From NCBI RefSeq assembly GCF_016909575.1, contig NZ_JAFBGA010000013.1:62001-126000 (forward strand): a stretch of DNA of 64,000 nucleotides. The letters run 5' to 3'. The stretch comes from Streptomyces sp. HB132 (GTDB lineage: Bacteria > Actinomycetota > Actinomycetes > Streptomycetales > Streptomycetaceae). Below, piece by piece: positions 1-8,690 of the stretch. The stretch's first letter is position 1. Each line of letters begins with the position of its first letter. The notes under the pieces were generated by a model that saw nothing but the letters and a program-made list of their open reading frames with translations, did no database searches and was not told the DNA's origin. The position numbers and the translations under genes were made by a program.

Positions 1-81
1 TGGCCGCTCGGCAGACTCGGCTCCCTGGAGGGCACCGACGCCTTCACCGGCATACGGCCGGCGGACGCGGACCATGGGTAA
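1..81 (+). CDS. sipW: Signal peptidase I, C-terminal fragment (gene begins before window)
   Basis: Only the last 26 codons and the TAA stop are present, reading in frame 1 from the window edge. The residues start W-P-L-G-R-L, like the Trp-Pro-(Leu/Phe/Val) segment that follows the last conserved box in the complete signal peptidases just downstream. The stop overlaps the ATG of the next signal peptidase gene by 8 bases. Streptomyces carry four consecutive type I signal peptidase genes (sipW, X, Y, Z), so this is most likely the first. The assignment rests on context and this short tail. Confidence 0.7.
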   Translation, partial: WPLGRLGSLEGTDAFTGIRPADADHG

Positions 82-1129
82 CCGGGGTCGGAGGAGGGCA
101 CCCGAGTCCGTCCCCCCGCTTCCCACCGGGGCCAGGCCGACCACGGCACGTTCGCTGCCCACGCGGGCGGAGCGCCGCAAGCTGGCCCGCAAGGTGAAAC
201 GCCGCAGGCGCCGGTCGGCGATCAAGGAGATACCCCTCCTCGTCCTGGTGGCGCTGCTGATCGCGCTGGTGCTCAAGACCTTTCTCGTCCAGGCCTTCGT
301 GATCCCCTCCGGCTCGATGGAGCAGACCATCCGGATCGGTGACCGGGTGCTGGTGGACAAGCTGACCCCCTGGTTCGGCTCCGAGCCGCAGCGCGGGGAC
401 GTCGTCGTCTTCAAGGACCCGGGCGGCTGGCTGCAGCAGGAGAGCGCCGTACCGGAGGACCCGCCCGCCGGGGTCAAACAGGTCAAGGAACTGCTCACCT
501 TCATCGGGCTGCTGCCCTCGGCCGACGAACAGGACCTGATCAAGCGTGTGGTGGCCGTGGGGGGCGACACAGTGAAGTGCTGCGGCGCCGACGGCAGGAT
601 CACGGTCAACGGCGTGGCGCTCGACGAGCCGTATCTGAATCCCGGCGACGTCCCCTCCACTCTCAAATTCGAGGTAAAGGTTCCCCGGGGCCGCATCTTC
701 GTGATGGGCGACCACCGGTCGAATTCCGCGGACTCACGATTCCATCTCGACAAGCCGGGAAAGGGCACGGTGTCGGAGGACGAGGTCGTGGGACGGGCCG
801 TGGTGATCGCCTGGCCGTTCGGGCACTGGCGCAGGCTGGAGGAGCCCGGAACGTACGCCTCCGTCCCCGACGGGGGCGCCGGAGCTACGGCCGGGACGGC
901 CCCGTCGAATAGTGTGTCCTCCCAGGATCGCAACGGAATGGTCCTGCTCCCGACCCCTGCGGAACTCCCGCTCGTTATGGGAGTGGTGGGCCTGCGCCGA
1001 ATCGGGCGCGGGCGGTGGCACGGAGTGAGGAGTGGATGTGGGGGATTTGGCGGTCGGCGCACGATCCGGACACGACGAACCCGAGGACCGGTCTTCGAGC
1101 GACGGGGTCCCGGCGGAGGCGCAGAGTGA
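74..1129 (+). CDS. sipX: Type I signal peptidase (second of four)
   Basis: Membrane serine protease that removes signal peptides from exported proteins outside the membrane. The 351-residue product has a very basic cytoplasmic N-terminus (residues 33-51), one transmembrane segment at about 53-75, the catalytic Ser81 in PSGSM, and the catalytic Lys157 in LIKRVVAVGGD. The box MGDHRSNSADSR follows. The C-terminus is long and basic after about residue 300, and its last 98 bases overlap the start of the next gene. The start is the ATG inside the end of the preceding gene. Stand-alone signal peptidase function is near certain; the letter X follows the known Streptomyces order. Confidence 0.9.
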   Translation: MGNRGRRRAPESVPPLPTGARPTTARSLPTRAERRKLARKVKRRRRRSAIKEIPLLVLVALLIALVLKTFLVQAFVIPSGSMEQTIRIGDRVLVDKLTPWFGSEPQRGDVVVFKDPGGWLQQESAVPEDPPAGVKQVKELLTFIGLLPSADEQDLIKRVVAVGGDTVKCCGADGRITVNGVALDEPYLNPGDVPSTLKFEVKVPRGRIFVMGDHRSNSADSRFHLDKPGKGTVSEDEVVGRAVVIAWPFGHWRRLEEPGTYASVPDGGAGATAGTAPSNSVSSQDRNGMVLLPTPAELPLVMGVVGLRRIGRGRWHGVRSGCGGFGGRRTIRTRRTRGPVFERRGPGGGAE

Positions 1130-1928
1130 CGGCGAGTCCCCGGACGGTGGCAGCACGGCGGTGAAGAAGCCCCGTTCCTTCTGGAAGGAGCTGCCGCTCC
1201 TCATCGGCGTCGCGCTCGTTCTCGCGTTGCTGATCAAGACGTTCCTGGTGCAGGCGTTCTCGATTCCCTCGGACTCGATGCAGAACACCCTGCAGCGGGG
1301 TGACCGGGTGCTGGTCGACAAGCTGACGCCGTGGTTCGGCTCGGAGCCCGAGCGTGGAGAGGTCGTGGTCTTCCACGATCCGGGCGGCTGGCTGGAGGAC
1401 ACGGCGACGCCCGAGCCCAACGCGGTGCAGAAGTTCCTGAGCTTCATCGGGCTGATGCCGTCCGCGGAGGAGAAGGATCTGATCAAGAGGGTCATCGCCG
1501 TCGGCGGCGACACCGTCGAGTGCAAGAAGAACGGCCCGGTGACGGTCAACGGCAAGGCGCTGGACGACAAGTCGTTCATCTTCGCCGGCAACAGCGCCTG
1601 CGACGACGAGCCGTTCGGACCGATCAACGTGCCCGAGGGCCGGATCTGGGTGATGGGCGACCACCGGCAGAACTCGCTGGACTCCCGCTACCACCAGGAG
1701 CTGCCCGGTCAGGGCACGGTGTCCACGGACGAGGTGGTCGGGCGGGCCGTTGTGGTGGCCTGGCCCGTAAACCGCTGGGCGACCCTGCCGGTGCCGAGCA
1801 CGTTCGACCAGCCCGGGCTGAACGCCGCGGCCGCTGTCGCGGTACCCGGTGCACTCGGTGTAGCCGGAGCGCTGCCCCTCGTGTTCTGGCGTCGCCGTAG
1901 GCTGACCCGCGGGCATACCGCCGGGTAG
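1032..1928 (+). CDS. sipY: Type I signal peptidase (third of four)
   Basis: Signal peptidase I of 298 residues. An acidic N-terminal region of about 45 residues precedes a transmembrane segment at about 53-75, then catalytic Ser82 in PSDSM and Lys152 in LIKRVIAVGGD. A second hydrophobic stretch close to the C-terminus ends in WRRRR, so this enzyme is probably anchored at both ends. The GTG start has a GGAG-type ribosome binding site just upstream and lies inside sipX. The proposed start gives the acidic N-terminus; a second in-frame GTG six bases on cannot be excluded. It very likely shares its transcript with sipX and sipZ. Confidence 0.9.
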   Translation: MDVGDLAVGARSGHDEPEDRSSSDGVPAEAQSDGESPDGGSTAVKKPRSFWKELPLLIGVALVLALLIKTFLVQAFSIPSDSMQNTLQRGDRVLVDKLTPWFGSEPERGEVVVFHDPGGWLEDTATPEPNAVQKFLSFIGLMPSAEEKDLIKRVIAVGGDTVECKKNGPVTVNGKALDDKSFIFAGNSACDDEPFGPINVPEGRIWVMGDHRQNSLDSRYHQELPGQGTVSTDEVVGRAVVVAWPVNRWATLPVPSTFDQPGLNAAAAVAVPGALGVAGALPLVFWRRRRLTRGHTAG

Positions 1929-1978
1929 GGTGCCGACTCGGATCAGCGATTGTCGATCTCCGATGGGGGAGCGCTGGG

Positions 1979-2752
1979 ATGAGTGGATCAGGACGTCATG
2001 ACGGCCGCGGCCGGCTCGGCAGCACGTTGTCGAACCTGGCCGTGGCCGTCGGCTGTGTGCTCTTCCTCGGCGGCTTCGCCTGGGGAGCCGTGGTGTACAA
2101 GCCGTACACCGTACCGACCGACTCGATGACACCGACGGTGAACGCCGGTGACCGGGTCCTCGCCGAGCGGGTGGACGGCGACGACGTGCGGCGCGGAGAC
2201 GTGGTCGTCTTCACCGACACGGCATGGGGCGACATGCCCATGGTGAAACGGGTCGTCGGCGTGGGCGGTGACAAGGTCGCCTGCTGCGACAAGGGCGGCC
2301 GGCTCACGGTCGACGGCGAACCCGTCGAGGAACCGTATCTGCGGGCGGCGGGAGCCTCGTCCCTCCTCCCGGCAGAGGGTGAGGCCCCGGCCTCTCCCCA
2401 GAACTTCACGGCCGACGTGCCCGAGGGCCAGCTCTTCCTCCTCGGGGACGAACGCAGCACCTCCATGGACTCCCGCGTCCACCTGGAGGACCCGGGACAG
2501 GGTTCGGTGCCTCGCAGCGCGGTCCAGGCGCGGGTGGACGCCGTGGCCTGGCCCATGAACGGGATGATCGGCCGGCCCGCGGCGTTTGCCGCGCTGCCCG
2601 GAGGGGTGTCGTCCGAGGGCCCTCTGCCGCTGCAGGCGGGCGCCCTCGTGGTGGGCGTGGTGCTGATCCTGGGCGGCGCGGCCTACGGGCCGCTCGCGGC
2701 GCGATCCGGGCGGGGTGCCAAGCGGCCGAAGGCGTCCGCCGATGCGCACTGA
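1979..2752 (+). CDS. sipZ: Type I signal peptidase (fourth of four)
   Basis: A 257-residue signal peptidase I, shorter and more divergent than the two before it. The N-terminal membrane segment is at about residues 18-39, catalytic Ser49 is in PTDSM and Lys90 in MVKRVVGVGGD. A C-terminal hydrophobic stretch (about residues 216-236) suggests a second anchor. The last box reads GDERSTSMDSR rather than GDHRxNSxDSR. The ATG follows a GGGGGAGCG stretch. Its 3' end overlaps the Nudix gene start by 11 bases, so the two are probably translationally coupled. Confidence 0.9.
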   Translation: MSGSGRHDGRGRLGSTLSNLAVAVGCVLFLGGFAWGAVVYKPYTVPTDSMTPTVNAGDRVLAERVDGDDVRRGDVVVFTDTAWGDMPMVKRVVGVGGDKVACCDKGGRLTVDGEPVEEPYLRAAGASSLLPAEGEAPASPQNFTADVPEGQLFLLGDERSTSMDSRVHLEDPGQGSVPRSAVQARVDAVAWPMNGMIGRPAAFAALPGGVSSEGPLPLQAGALVVGVVLILGGAAYGPLAARSGRGAKRPKASADAH

Positions 2753-3230
2753 GGTACGCAAGGTGGCCCGTGTCGTGCTCCTGGACCCGGACGACCGGAT
2801 CCTGTTGCTGCACGGTTTCGAGCCCGACGCCCCGGCCGACCACTGGTGGTTCACCCCCGGAGGCGGCCTGGAGGGCGGGGAGACCCGCGAGGAGGCCGCC
2901 CTGCGCGAGCTCGCCGAGGAGACCGGGATCACGGATGTCTCCCTTGGCCCGCTGCTGTGGACGAGGATCTGCTCCTTCCCGTTCGACGGCCGGCGCTGGG
3001 ACCAGGACGAGTGGTACTTCCTGGCCCGGACGCCGCAGACGGCCACTCACCAGAAGGGCCTCACCGAGCTGGAGCTGCGCAGTGTTGCCGGTCTGAGGTG
3101 GTGGACTTCCGCCGAACTTCTCGCCACGCGTGAGACGGTGTACCCGACCAGGCTCGCCGGGCTGCTGCGCACGCTGCTCGACGAGGGTCCCCCGAGTGTT
3201 CCGCTGGTTCTCGCCCCCGAAATCGTCTAA
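2742..3230 (+). CDS. Nudix hydrolase
   Basis: Predicted hydrolase of nucleoside diphosphate-X compounds. With the start at the ATG inside the sipZ stop region, the product is 162 residues and carries a complete Nudix box at residues 41-63 (GGLEGGE, then REEAALRELAEETG), matching the consensus GX5EX7REUXEEXGU and its metal-binding glutamates. An upstream in-frame start would add nine residues, but the coupled ATG is preferred. The substrate cannot be told from sequence. Its place directly after the sip genes is typical of Streptomyces. Confidence 0.85.
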   Translation: MRTEVRKVARVVLLDPDDRILLLHGFEPDAPADHWWFTPGGGLEGGETREEAALRELAEETGITDVSLGPLLWTRICSFPFDGRRWDQDEWYFLARTPQTATHQKGLTELELRSVAGLRWWTSAELLATRETVYPTRLAGLLRTLLDEGPPSVPLVLAPEIV

Positions 3231-3293
3231 TCGGCCAGGGGTGCGCGGGGCTGACGCACAATAGGGGGACGCACGGCTGAAGGGGAACATGCC

Positions 3294-3602
3294 ATGAGTG
3301 CCGAGGACCTCGAGAAGTACGAGACCGAGATGGAGCTGAAGCTCTACCGGGAGTACCGCGATGTCGTCGGTCTGTTCAAATATGTGATCGAGACCGAACG
3401 GCGCTTCTACCTCACCAACGACTACGAGATGCAGGTGCACTCGGTCCAGGGCGAGGTCTTTTTCGAGGTTTCCATGGCGGACGCGTGGGTCTGGGACATG
3501 TACAGGCCCGCCCGGTTCGTCAAGCAGGTCCGGGTGTTGACGTTCAAGGACGTGAACATCGAGGAGCTCAACAAGAGTGATCTCGAACTGCCGGGCGGCT
3601 GA
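3294..3602 (+). CDS. DUF2469 family protein
   Basis: A 102-residue soluble protein rich in Glu, Tyr and Arg with no membrane segment. It begins MSAEDLEKYETEMELKLYRE and matches the small, strongly conserved actinobacterial DUF2469 family, which has no assigned function. A good ribosome binding site (AAGGGGAA) precedes the ATG. It lies 63 bases after the Nudix gene. Family membership is confident; nothing in the sequence shows a catalytic motif. Confidence 0.85.
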   Translation: MSAEDLEKYETEMELKLYREYRDVVGLFKYVIETERRFYLTNDYEMQVHSVQGEVFFEVSMADAWVWDMYRPARFVKQVRVLTFKDVNIEELNKSDLELPGG

Positions 3603-3784
3603 TCCCCTGCACAGCCCCCGGCGCGACCCTCGGCATCCCGGCCGTACGACCGGAGTCGGGCCTTCTCCCGGCATCCCGGTTCACTCGTCCGGGTGGCCGG
3701 GATATTCACATCGATCTGGTTGTCCACCAAGATCCACCAGCTCGGGCGGGGCGCGTCACAGTCGGTGCCGGAGGTGGTGCCGAT

Positions 3785-4144
3785 ATGAACGCACGGGGTG
3801 CACTCGGGCGGTACGGCGAGGATCTGGCGGTACGGCTGCTGGCTGACGCCGGTATGACGGTGCTGGAGCGCAACTGGCGGTGTCGCTCGGGAGAGATCGA
3901 CATCGTCGCCAGGGACGGCGACGCGGTGGTCGTCTGCGAGGTGAAGACGCGTAGGGCGGGCTCCTTCGAACATCCGATGGAGGCGGTCACACGGACCAAG
4001 GCCGACCGGCTGCGCAGGCTCGCCGAGATCTGGCTCGTCGGTCACGGCGGCCCGCCGCCGGGCGGGGTCCGGATCGATCTGGTCGGTGTGGTTCTGCCCA
4101 GCCGCGGCGCCCCGGTGACCGAGCACGTGCGGGGCGTGGCCTGA
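3785..4144 (+). CDS. yraN: YraN family endonuclease-like protein
   Basis: A 119-residue protein of the UPF0102/YraN family, which has a restriction-endonuclease-like fold. The signature is visible: G-x-x-GEDLA near residue 10, then RCRSGEIDIVARD and EVKTRR, which supply the acidic and lysine residues typical of this nuclease core. Its stop shares one base with the start of the comM-like gene, and dprA follows, giving the yraN-comM-dprA group seen in many bacteria and linked to DNA uptake or processing. The role in Streptomyces is unproven. Confidence 0.85.
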   Translation: MNARGALGRYGEDLAVRLLADAGMTVLERNWRCRSGEIDIVARDGDAVVVCEVKTRRAGSFEHPMEAVTRTKADRLRRLAEIWLVGHGGPPPGGVRIDLVGVVLPSRGAPVTEHVRGVA

Positions 4145-5766
4145 TGGGGTTCGCGCGGGCCTGTTCGGTGGCGCTCGTCGGCGTCGAGGGCGTGGTGGTG
4201 GAGGTCCAGGCCGATCTGGAACCGGGCGTGGCGGCGTTCACGCTCGTCGGCCTGCCGGACAAGAGCCTGGTGGAGAGCCGGGACCGGGTCAGGGCCGCGG
4301 TCGTCAATTCCGGGGCGGATTGGCCACAGAAGAAACTCACGGTGGGCCTTTCCCCCGCGTCCGTACCCAAGGGCGGTTCGGGGTTCGACCTGGCCGTCGC
4401 GTGTGCGGTGCTCGGCGCGGCGGACCGGATCGATCCTGCAGCCATCGCCGATGTGGTGATGATCGGGGAGCTCGGCCTCGACGGCCGGGTCCGCCCCGTG
4501 CGCGGGGTGCTGCCCGCGGTGCTCGCGGCGGCGGAGGCGGGGTACCGGCACGTCGTCGTCCCGGAGCAGACCGCGGGAGAGGCCGCCCTCGTGCCGGGCG
4601 TCACCGTCCTCGGCGTGCGGAGCCTGCGCCAGGTGATCGCCGTCCTCGGCGACGAACCCGTGCCCGAGGAGCCTGCCTCCGACCGGGGCCGCCCCGACAC
4701 GATGCTCGCGGGGCTGATGGTGCCCGGAGCCGGCCTCGGCACCGGGCTGGCACCGTTCTCGTCCGACGGCACGGCACACCGGCCGGACCTGGCCGATGTG
4801 GCGGGCCAGGGGCGGGCACGCAAGGCGCTGGAGGTGGCCGCCGCGGGAGGGCACCACCTGCTGCTCTCCGGGCCGCCGGGCGCGGGTAAGACCATGCTGG
4901 CCGAGCGGCTCACGGCGATCCTGCCGCCGCTGTCCCGGCAGGAGTCCCTCGAAGTGACGGCGGTGCATTCGGTCGCGGGCATCCTCCCGCCGGGTGAACC
5001 CCTGATCAGCGGAGCGCCGTACTGCGCCCCGCACCACTCGGCGACCATGCAGTCACTCGTGGGCGGGGGGAACGGTCTGCCGAGGCCGGGAGCGGTGTCC
5101 CTGGCACACCGGGGTGTCCTCTTCCTCGACGAGGCACCGGAGTTCTCCGTGAGGGCACTCGACGCGCTGCGCCAGCCCCTGGAGTCCGGGCACGTCGTGG
5201 TCGCACGCGCGGCCGGGGTCGTCCGGCTGCCCGCCCGCTTCCTGATGATCCTCGCCGCGAACCCCTGCCCGTGCGGCAGGCACACCCTGGCCGGTGCCGG
5301 CTGCGAGTGCCCGCCCTCCGCGGTCCGCCGCTATCAGGCGAGGCTGTCGGGCCCGCTGCTCGACCGCGTCGACCTGCGCGTCGAGGTCGAGCCGGTCGGA
5401 AGGGCCGACCTGATGGGGAGCGGCGGCCGAGGGGAGACCTCGGCCGAGGTGGCGGGCCGGGTGCGAGAGGCCAGGGAGCGCGCCGCGGAGCGGCTCGCCG
5501 GCACCCCCTGGACCACCAACAGCGAAGTGCCCGGGCACGAACTGCGGACCAGGCTCGTCACGGCGCCGGGCGCACTGATGGCCGCCGAGCGTGACATGGA
5601 GCGGGGCGTCCTCACGGCCCGCGGCCTCGACCGGGTCCTGCGCGTGGCGTGGACGGTCGCCGACCTGCGTGCCGCCGACCGCCCGGACGCCTCGGACATC
5701 GCGGCGGCACTGGAACTGCGTACGGGCATCCAGCGGGGGGCCGTGATGCGGGCGGGTGCCTCGTGA
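4144..5766 (+). CDS. comM: YifB/ComM family magnesium-chelatase-like AAA+ ATPase
   Basis: A 540-residue AAA+ ATPase. Residues 1-170 form the N-terminal ChlI/Lon-protease-like fold domain of YifB/ComM proteins. Walker A is GPPGAGKT at 243-250, Walker B is VLFLDEAPEF, and a cysteine group (NPCPCGRH, then GCECPP) follows in the C-terminal part. In naturally competent bacteria ComM is a helicase that promotes branch migration when DNA is integrated. The ATG overlaps the yraN stop, and its own stop overlaps the dprA start, so the three genes are one translational unit. Function in Streptomyces is inferred. Confidence 0.88.
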   Translation: MGFARACSVALVGVEGVVVEVQADLEPGVAAFTLVGLPDKSLVESRDRVRAAVVNSGADWPQKKLTVGLSPASVPKGGSGFDLAVACAVLGAADRIDPAAIADVVMIGELGLDGRVRPVRGVLPAVLAAAEAGYRHVVVPEQTAGEAALVPGVTVLGVRSLRQVIAVLGDEPVPEEPASDRGRPDTMLAGLMVPGAGLGTGLAPFSSDGTAHRPDLADVAGQGRARKALEVAAAGGHHLLLSGPPGAGKTMLAERLTAILPPLSRQESLEVTAVHSVAGILPPGEPLISGAPYCAPHHSATMQSLVGGGNGLPRPGAVSLAHRGVLFLDEAPEFSVRALDALRQPLESGHVVVARAAGVVRLPARFLMILAANPCPCGRHTLAGAGCECPPSAVRRYQARLSGPLLDRVDLRVEVEPVGRADLMGSGGRGETSAEVAGRVREARERAAERLAGTPWTTNSEVPGHELRTRLVTAPGALMAAERDMERGVLTARGLDRVLRVAWTVADLRAADRPDASDIAAALELRTGIQRGAVMRAGAS

Positions 5767-6935
5767 ACGCCCCGCCGGGCCAGGGGGAGCGGGAGCGGCT
5801 GGCGCGTGCCGCCCTGACCCGCGTGTTCGAGCCGGGGGACGAGCGCGGTGGCCGCTGGATCCGCGAGGTCGGGCCCGTCGAGCTGATCCGGCGTCTCACC
5901 GGCACCGACGGATCGGCGCGAGGGCTCAAGGGGATGACGGCGACCCGGCTCGCCGGCTGTCGCCTGCGGGCGTCGAGCGCCGACCCGGGAAAGGACCTGG
6001 CGGACGTGGCCGCGATCGGCGGGCGCTTCGTCTGCCCCGGGGACCGGGAGTGGCCGAGCCAGCTCGACGACCTGGGGGACGCGCGGCCCATCGGTCTCTG
6101 GGTGAGAGGCCGGTCCGACCTGCGCCTCTGGGCGCTGCGCTCGGTCGCCGTGGTCGGAGCCCGGGCCTGCACACCGTACGGGGCGCACATGGCCGCGACG
6201 CTCGCGTCAGGGCTGGCCGAGCTGGGCTGGGTGGTGGTCTCCGGCGCCGCGTTCGGGGTGGACGGTGCAGCCCACCGCGGGGCGCTGGCCGCGGGAGGAG
6301 CGACCGTGGCGGTCCTGGCCTGCGGGGTGGACATGGCCTACCCCCGGGGCCACGCCGAGCTGATCGGGCGCATCGTCGAGCAGGGCATGGTCATGGGTGA
6401 GCTGCCGCCCTCGGACCATCCGACGCGCAGCAGGTTCATCCTGCGCAACAGGGTGATCGCGGCACTCACGCGAGGCACCGTGGTGGTGGAGGCCGAGTAC
6501 CGCAGCGGCTCACTGGTCACCGCGAGGAACGCGGAACGGCTGGGCCGCTTCATCATGGGGGTGCCGGGCCCGGCCACCAGCGGCCTCTCGGCCGGCGTCC
6601 ATGAACTCCTGCGCGGCGAGGGTGTGTTGGTTACCGATGCAGCAGAAATCGCCGAATTGGTGGGGGAGATGGGGGAACTGGCCCCTGTCAGACGCGGTCC
6701 CGTCCTGCCCCGGGACCTGCTCGACGCCGCCTGCGCGCGGGTGCTGGACGCACTGCCCGGCACAGGCGTGATGGACGGGCGTGACGTGGCCCGGAGCGCC
6801 GGAGCGTCAACGGACGAAGCCCTCGGGCGGCTGTACGAACTGCACTCACTGGGGTTCGTCGAACGCGAGGGCGACGGATGGCGGTTGACGCCCGGACGCA
6901 CACGCGACGGGGGTGCGCGGCGAGCCGGTACTTGA
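5763..6935 (+). CDS. dprA: DNA-processing protein DprA
   Basis: A 390-residue DprA/Smf family protein that in other bacteria loads RecA on incoming single-stranded DNA. The Rossmann-like core is clear: VVGARACTPYGAHMAA, SGAAFGVDGAAHRGAL, VLACGVDMAYPRGH, then SRFILRNRVIAALTRGTVVVE. A C-terminal winged-helix-like domain follows from about residue 320. The common SGLARGID motif reads SGAAFGVD here, so its arginine is replaced by phenylalanine. The GTG start at the comM stop (GTGA overlap) is preferred over longer alternatives. Confidence 0.88.
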   Translation: MNAPPGQGERERLARAALTRVFEPGDERGGRWIREVGPVELIRRLTGTDGSARGLKGMTATRLAGCRLRASSADPGKDLADVAAIGGRFVCPGDREWPSQLDDLGDARPIGLWVRGRSDLRLWALRSVAVVGARACTPYGAHMAATLASGLAELGWVVVSGAAFGVDGAAHRGALAAGGATVAVLACGVDMAYPRGHAELIGRIVEQGMVMGELPPSDHPTRSRFILRNRVIAALTRGTVVVEAEYRSGSLVTARNAERLGRFIMGVPGPATSGLSAGVHELLRGEGVLVTDAAEIAELVGEMGELAPVRRGPVLPRDLLDAACARVLDALPGTGVMDGRDVARSAGASTDEALGRLYELHSLGFVEREGDGWRLTPGRTRDGGARRAGT

Positions 6936-7198
6936 CCCGGAGCATTCGGGTGAAAAGGTGATGCCGACGACCTCGGCGGCACCCGGCCAGGCGTCAGGGG
7001 GGCGGTGCGCGTGGTGACGGCCCCCGCTGTTCGGCCCTGTCCGACGGCGGGAGGACGTCGAGAGATCTGGTACGTATTCGCACAGCACGGCTCCCTTGTC
7101 CTGCGCGCAAAGCAACACCCCAGTCACGCTACGCTCACGAGGAATCCGCCCCAGAGACACGTCCCAGCACTTCACAGCAGAACGGCTCAAGGCACCAC
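6936..7198. promoter_or_regulatory. dprA-whiG intergenic region, probable whiG promoter
   Basis: This 263-base gap must hold the whiG promoter. A possible -10 element TACGCT lies at 7130-7135, with no convincing -35. It sits between two TCAC half-sites at 7124-7127 and 7135-7138. BldD, which represses whiG in studied streptomycetes, recognises AGTGA/TCACC-type half-sites, so these are candidates. The spacing is not the ideal palindrome, so confidence is low. Confidence 0.3.
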
Positions 7199-8035
7199 AT
7201 GCCCCAGCACACCTCCGGGTCTGACCGTGCGGCAGCGCCACCGGCAGCGCGTGGCACTGTGCGCCCTCCCGCCCCCTCCTCGCTCGACGAGTTGTGGCGT
7301 TCGTACAAGACCACCGGCGACGAACGGCTGCGGGAGCAGCTGATCCTGCACTACTCGCCCCTCGTGAAATACGTCGCCGGCCGGGTCAGTGTGGGGCTGC
7401 CGTCCAACGTGGAGCAGGCGGACTTCGTCTCGTCCGGCGTCTTCGGGCTGATCGACGCCATCGAGAAGTTCGACATCGAGCGGGCCATCAAGTTCGAGAC
7501 CTACGCGATCACCAGGATCCGTGGCGCGATGATCGACGAACTCCGGGCACTGGACTGGATTCCCCGGTCCGTGAGACAGAAGGCGCGCAACGTCGAGCGT
7601 GCCTACGCCACGCTGGAGGCGAGGCTGCGGCGCACGCCCACGGAGCCCGAGGTGGCCGCTGAGATGGGCGTCGCACTGGAGGAACTACACGCAGTTTTCA
7701 GCCAGTTGTCGCTCGCCAACGTGGTGGCACTCGAGGAACTGCTGCATGTCGGCGGCGAGGGCGGTGACCGGCTCAGCCTGATGGACACCCTGGAGGACAC
7801 CGCCGCCGACAATCCGGTCGAGGTCGCCGAGGACCGCGAGCTCAGACGGTTGCTCGCCCGCGCCATCAACACCCTCCCCGAGCGTGAGAAGACCGTGGTC
7901 ACGCTCTACTACTACGAGGGCCTCACCCTCGCGGAGATCGGCAACGTCCTCGGGGTCACCGAGAGCAGGGTCAGTCAGATCCACACCAAGTCGGTGCTGC
8001 AGCTCCGGGCGAAACTCGCCGACGCCGGACGCTGA
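7199..8035 (+). CDS. whiG: Sporulation sigma factor WhiG
   Basis: RNA polymerase sigma factor of the FliA/WhiG group, which starts the commitment of aerial hyphae to spore formation. The 278-residue product has region 2 (LILHYSPLVKYVAGRV, then FGLIDAIEKFD and FETYAITRIRGAMIDELR), region 3 around residues 120-180, and a region 4 helix-turn-helix near the C-terminus (LTLAEIGNVLGVTESRVSQI). Length and motifs are those of full WhiG. The ATG is preceded by a modest AAGG site. Known WhiG partners (the anti-sigma RsiG, targets whiH and whiI) are not in this window. Confidence 0.95.
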   Translation: MPQHTSGSDRAAAPPAARGTVRPPAPSSLDELWRSYKTTGDERLREQLILHYSPLVKYVAGRVSVGLPSNVEQADFVSSGVFGLIDAIEKFDIERAIKFETYAITRIRGAMIDELRALDWIPRSVRQKARNVERAYATLEARLRRTPTEPEVAAEMGVALEELHAVFSQLSLANVVALEELLHVGGEGGDRLSLMDTLEDTAADNPVEVAEDRELRRLLARAINTLPEREKTVVTLYYYEGLTLAEIGNVLGVTESRVSQIHTKSVLQLRAKLADAGR

Positions 8036-8108
8036 GCGGGAGCGGCTTCGGCCACCCGGCTGCGGACGCGGACCCCACCGGGCACCGGTGCCGCCGTAGA
8101 GTGGACCG

Positions 8109-8690
8109 GTGCCCAGGATTCGAGCGGCCTCCGTGGCCGAGCACCGGACCATGCAGCGCGGCGCCCTCCTGGACGCCGCACGCTCCCTGCTGTCCGAGGG
8201 TGGTACGGAGGCGCTGACCTTCCCCGCCCTCGCCGAGCGCACCGGCCTCGCCAGGTCGTCCGTATACGAGTACTTCCGGTCCCGCGCCGCCGTGGTCGAG
8301 GAACTCTGCGCCGTCGACTTCCCCCTCTGGGCCGCCGAGGTCGAGAGCGCCATGGAGCGAGCCGGTACACCCGAGGCGAAGATCGAGGCCTATGTGCGCC
8401 GACAGCTCGATCTCGTCGGAGACCGGCGGCATCGTGCGGTGGTGGCGATCTCGGCGAGCGAGCTCGACGCGGGCGCGCGGGAGAAGATCCGCGCCGCGCA
8501 CGGCGGGCTCATCGCGATGATCGTCGAGGCGCTCGCCGACCTGGGCCACACCGAGCCGAGGCTCGCGGCCATGCTGCTGCAGGGCTCGGTGGACGCCGCG
8601 GTGCGCAGGATCGAACTGGGCGCGGCGGAGGAACCGGGCATCGTCGCGGACACGGCCGTGGCCATGGTCCTGCGCGGTGTGCGCGGCTGA
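8109..8690 (+). CDS. TetR family transcriptional regulator
   Basis: A 193-residue regulator. Residues 15-60 form the TetR DNA-binding domain, with helix-turn-helix LAERTGLARSSVYEYFRSRA. The rest is the helical ligand and dimerisation domain, whose ligand cannot be predicted. The start is a GTG 74 bases after whiG. A long stretch of its 3' half is also read on the other strand by the M23 peptidase gene, which has no stop until well inside this gene. The same regulator type follows whiG in other Streptomyces, so it is probably vertically inherited. Confidence 0.85.
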   Translation: MPRIRAASVAEHRTMQRGALLDAARSLLSEGGTEALTFPALAERTGLARSSVYEYFRSRAAVVEELCAVDFPLWAAEVESAMERAGTPEAKIEAYVRRQLDLVGDRRHRAVVAISASELDAGAREKIRAAHGGLIAMIVEALADLGHTEPRLAAMLLQGSVDAAVRRIELGAAEEPGIVADTAVAMVLRGVRG

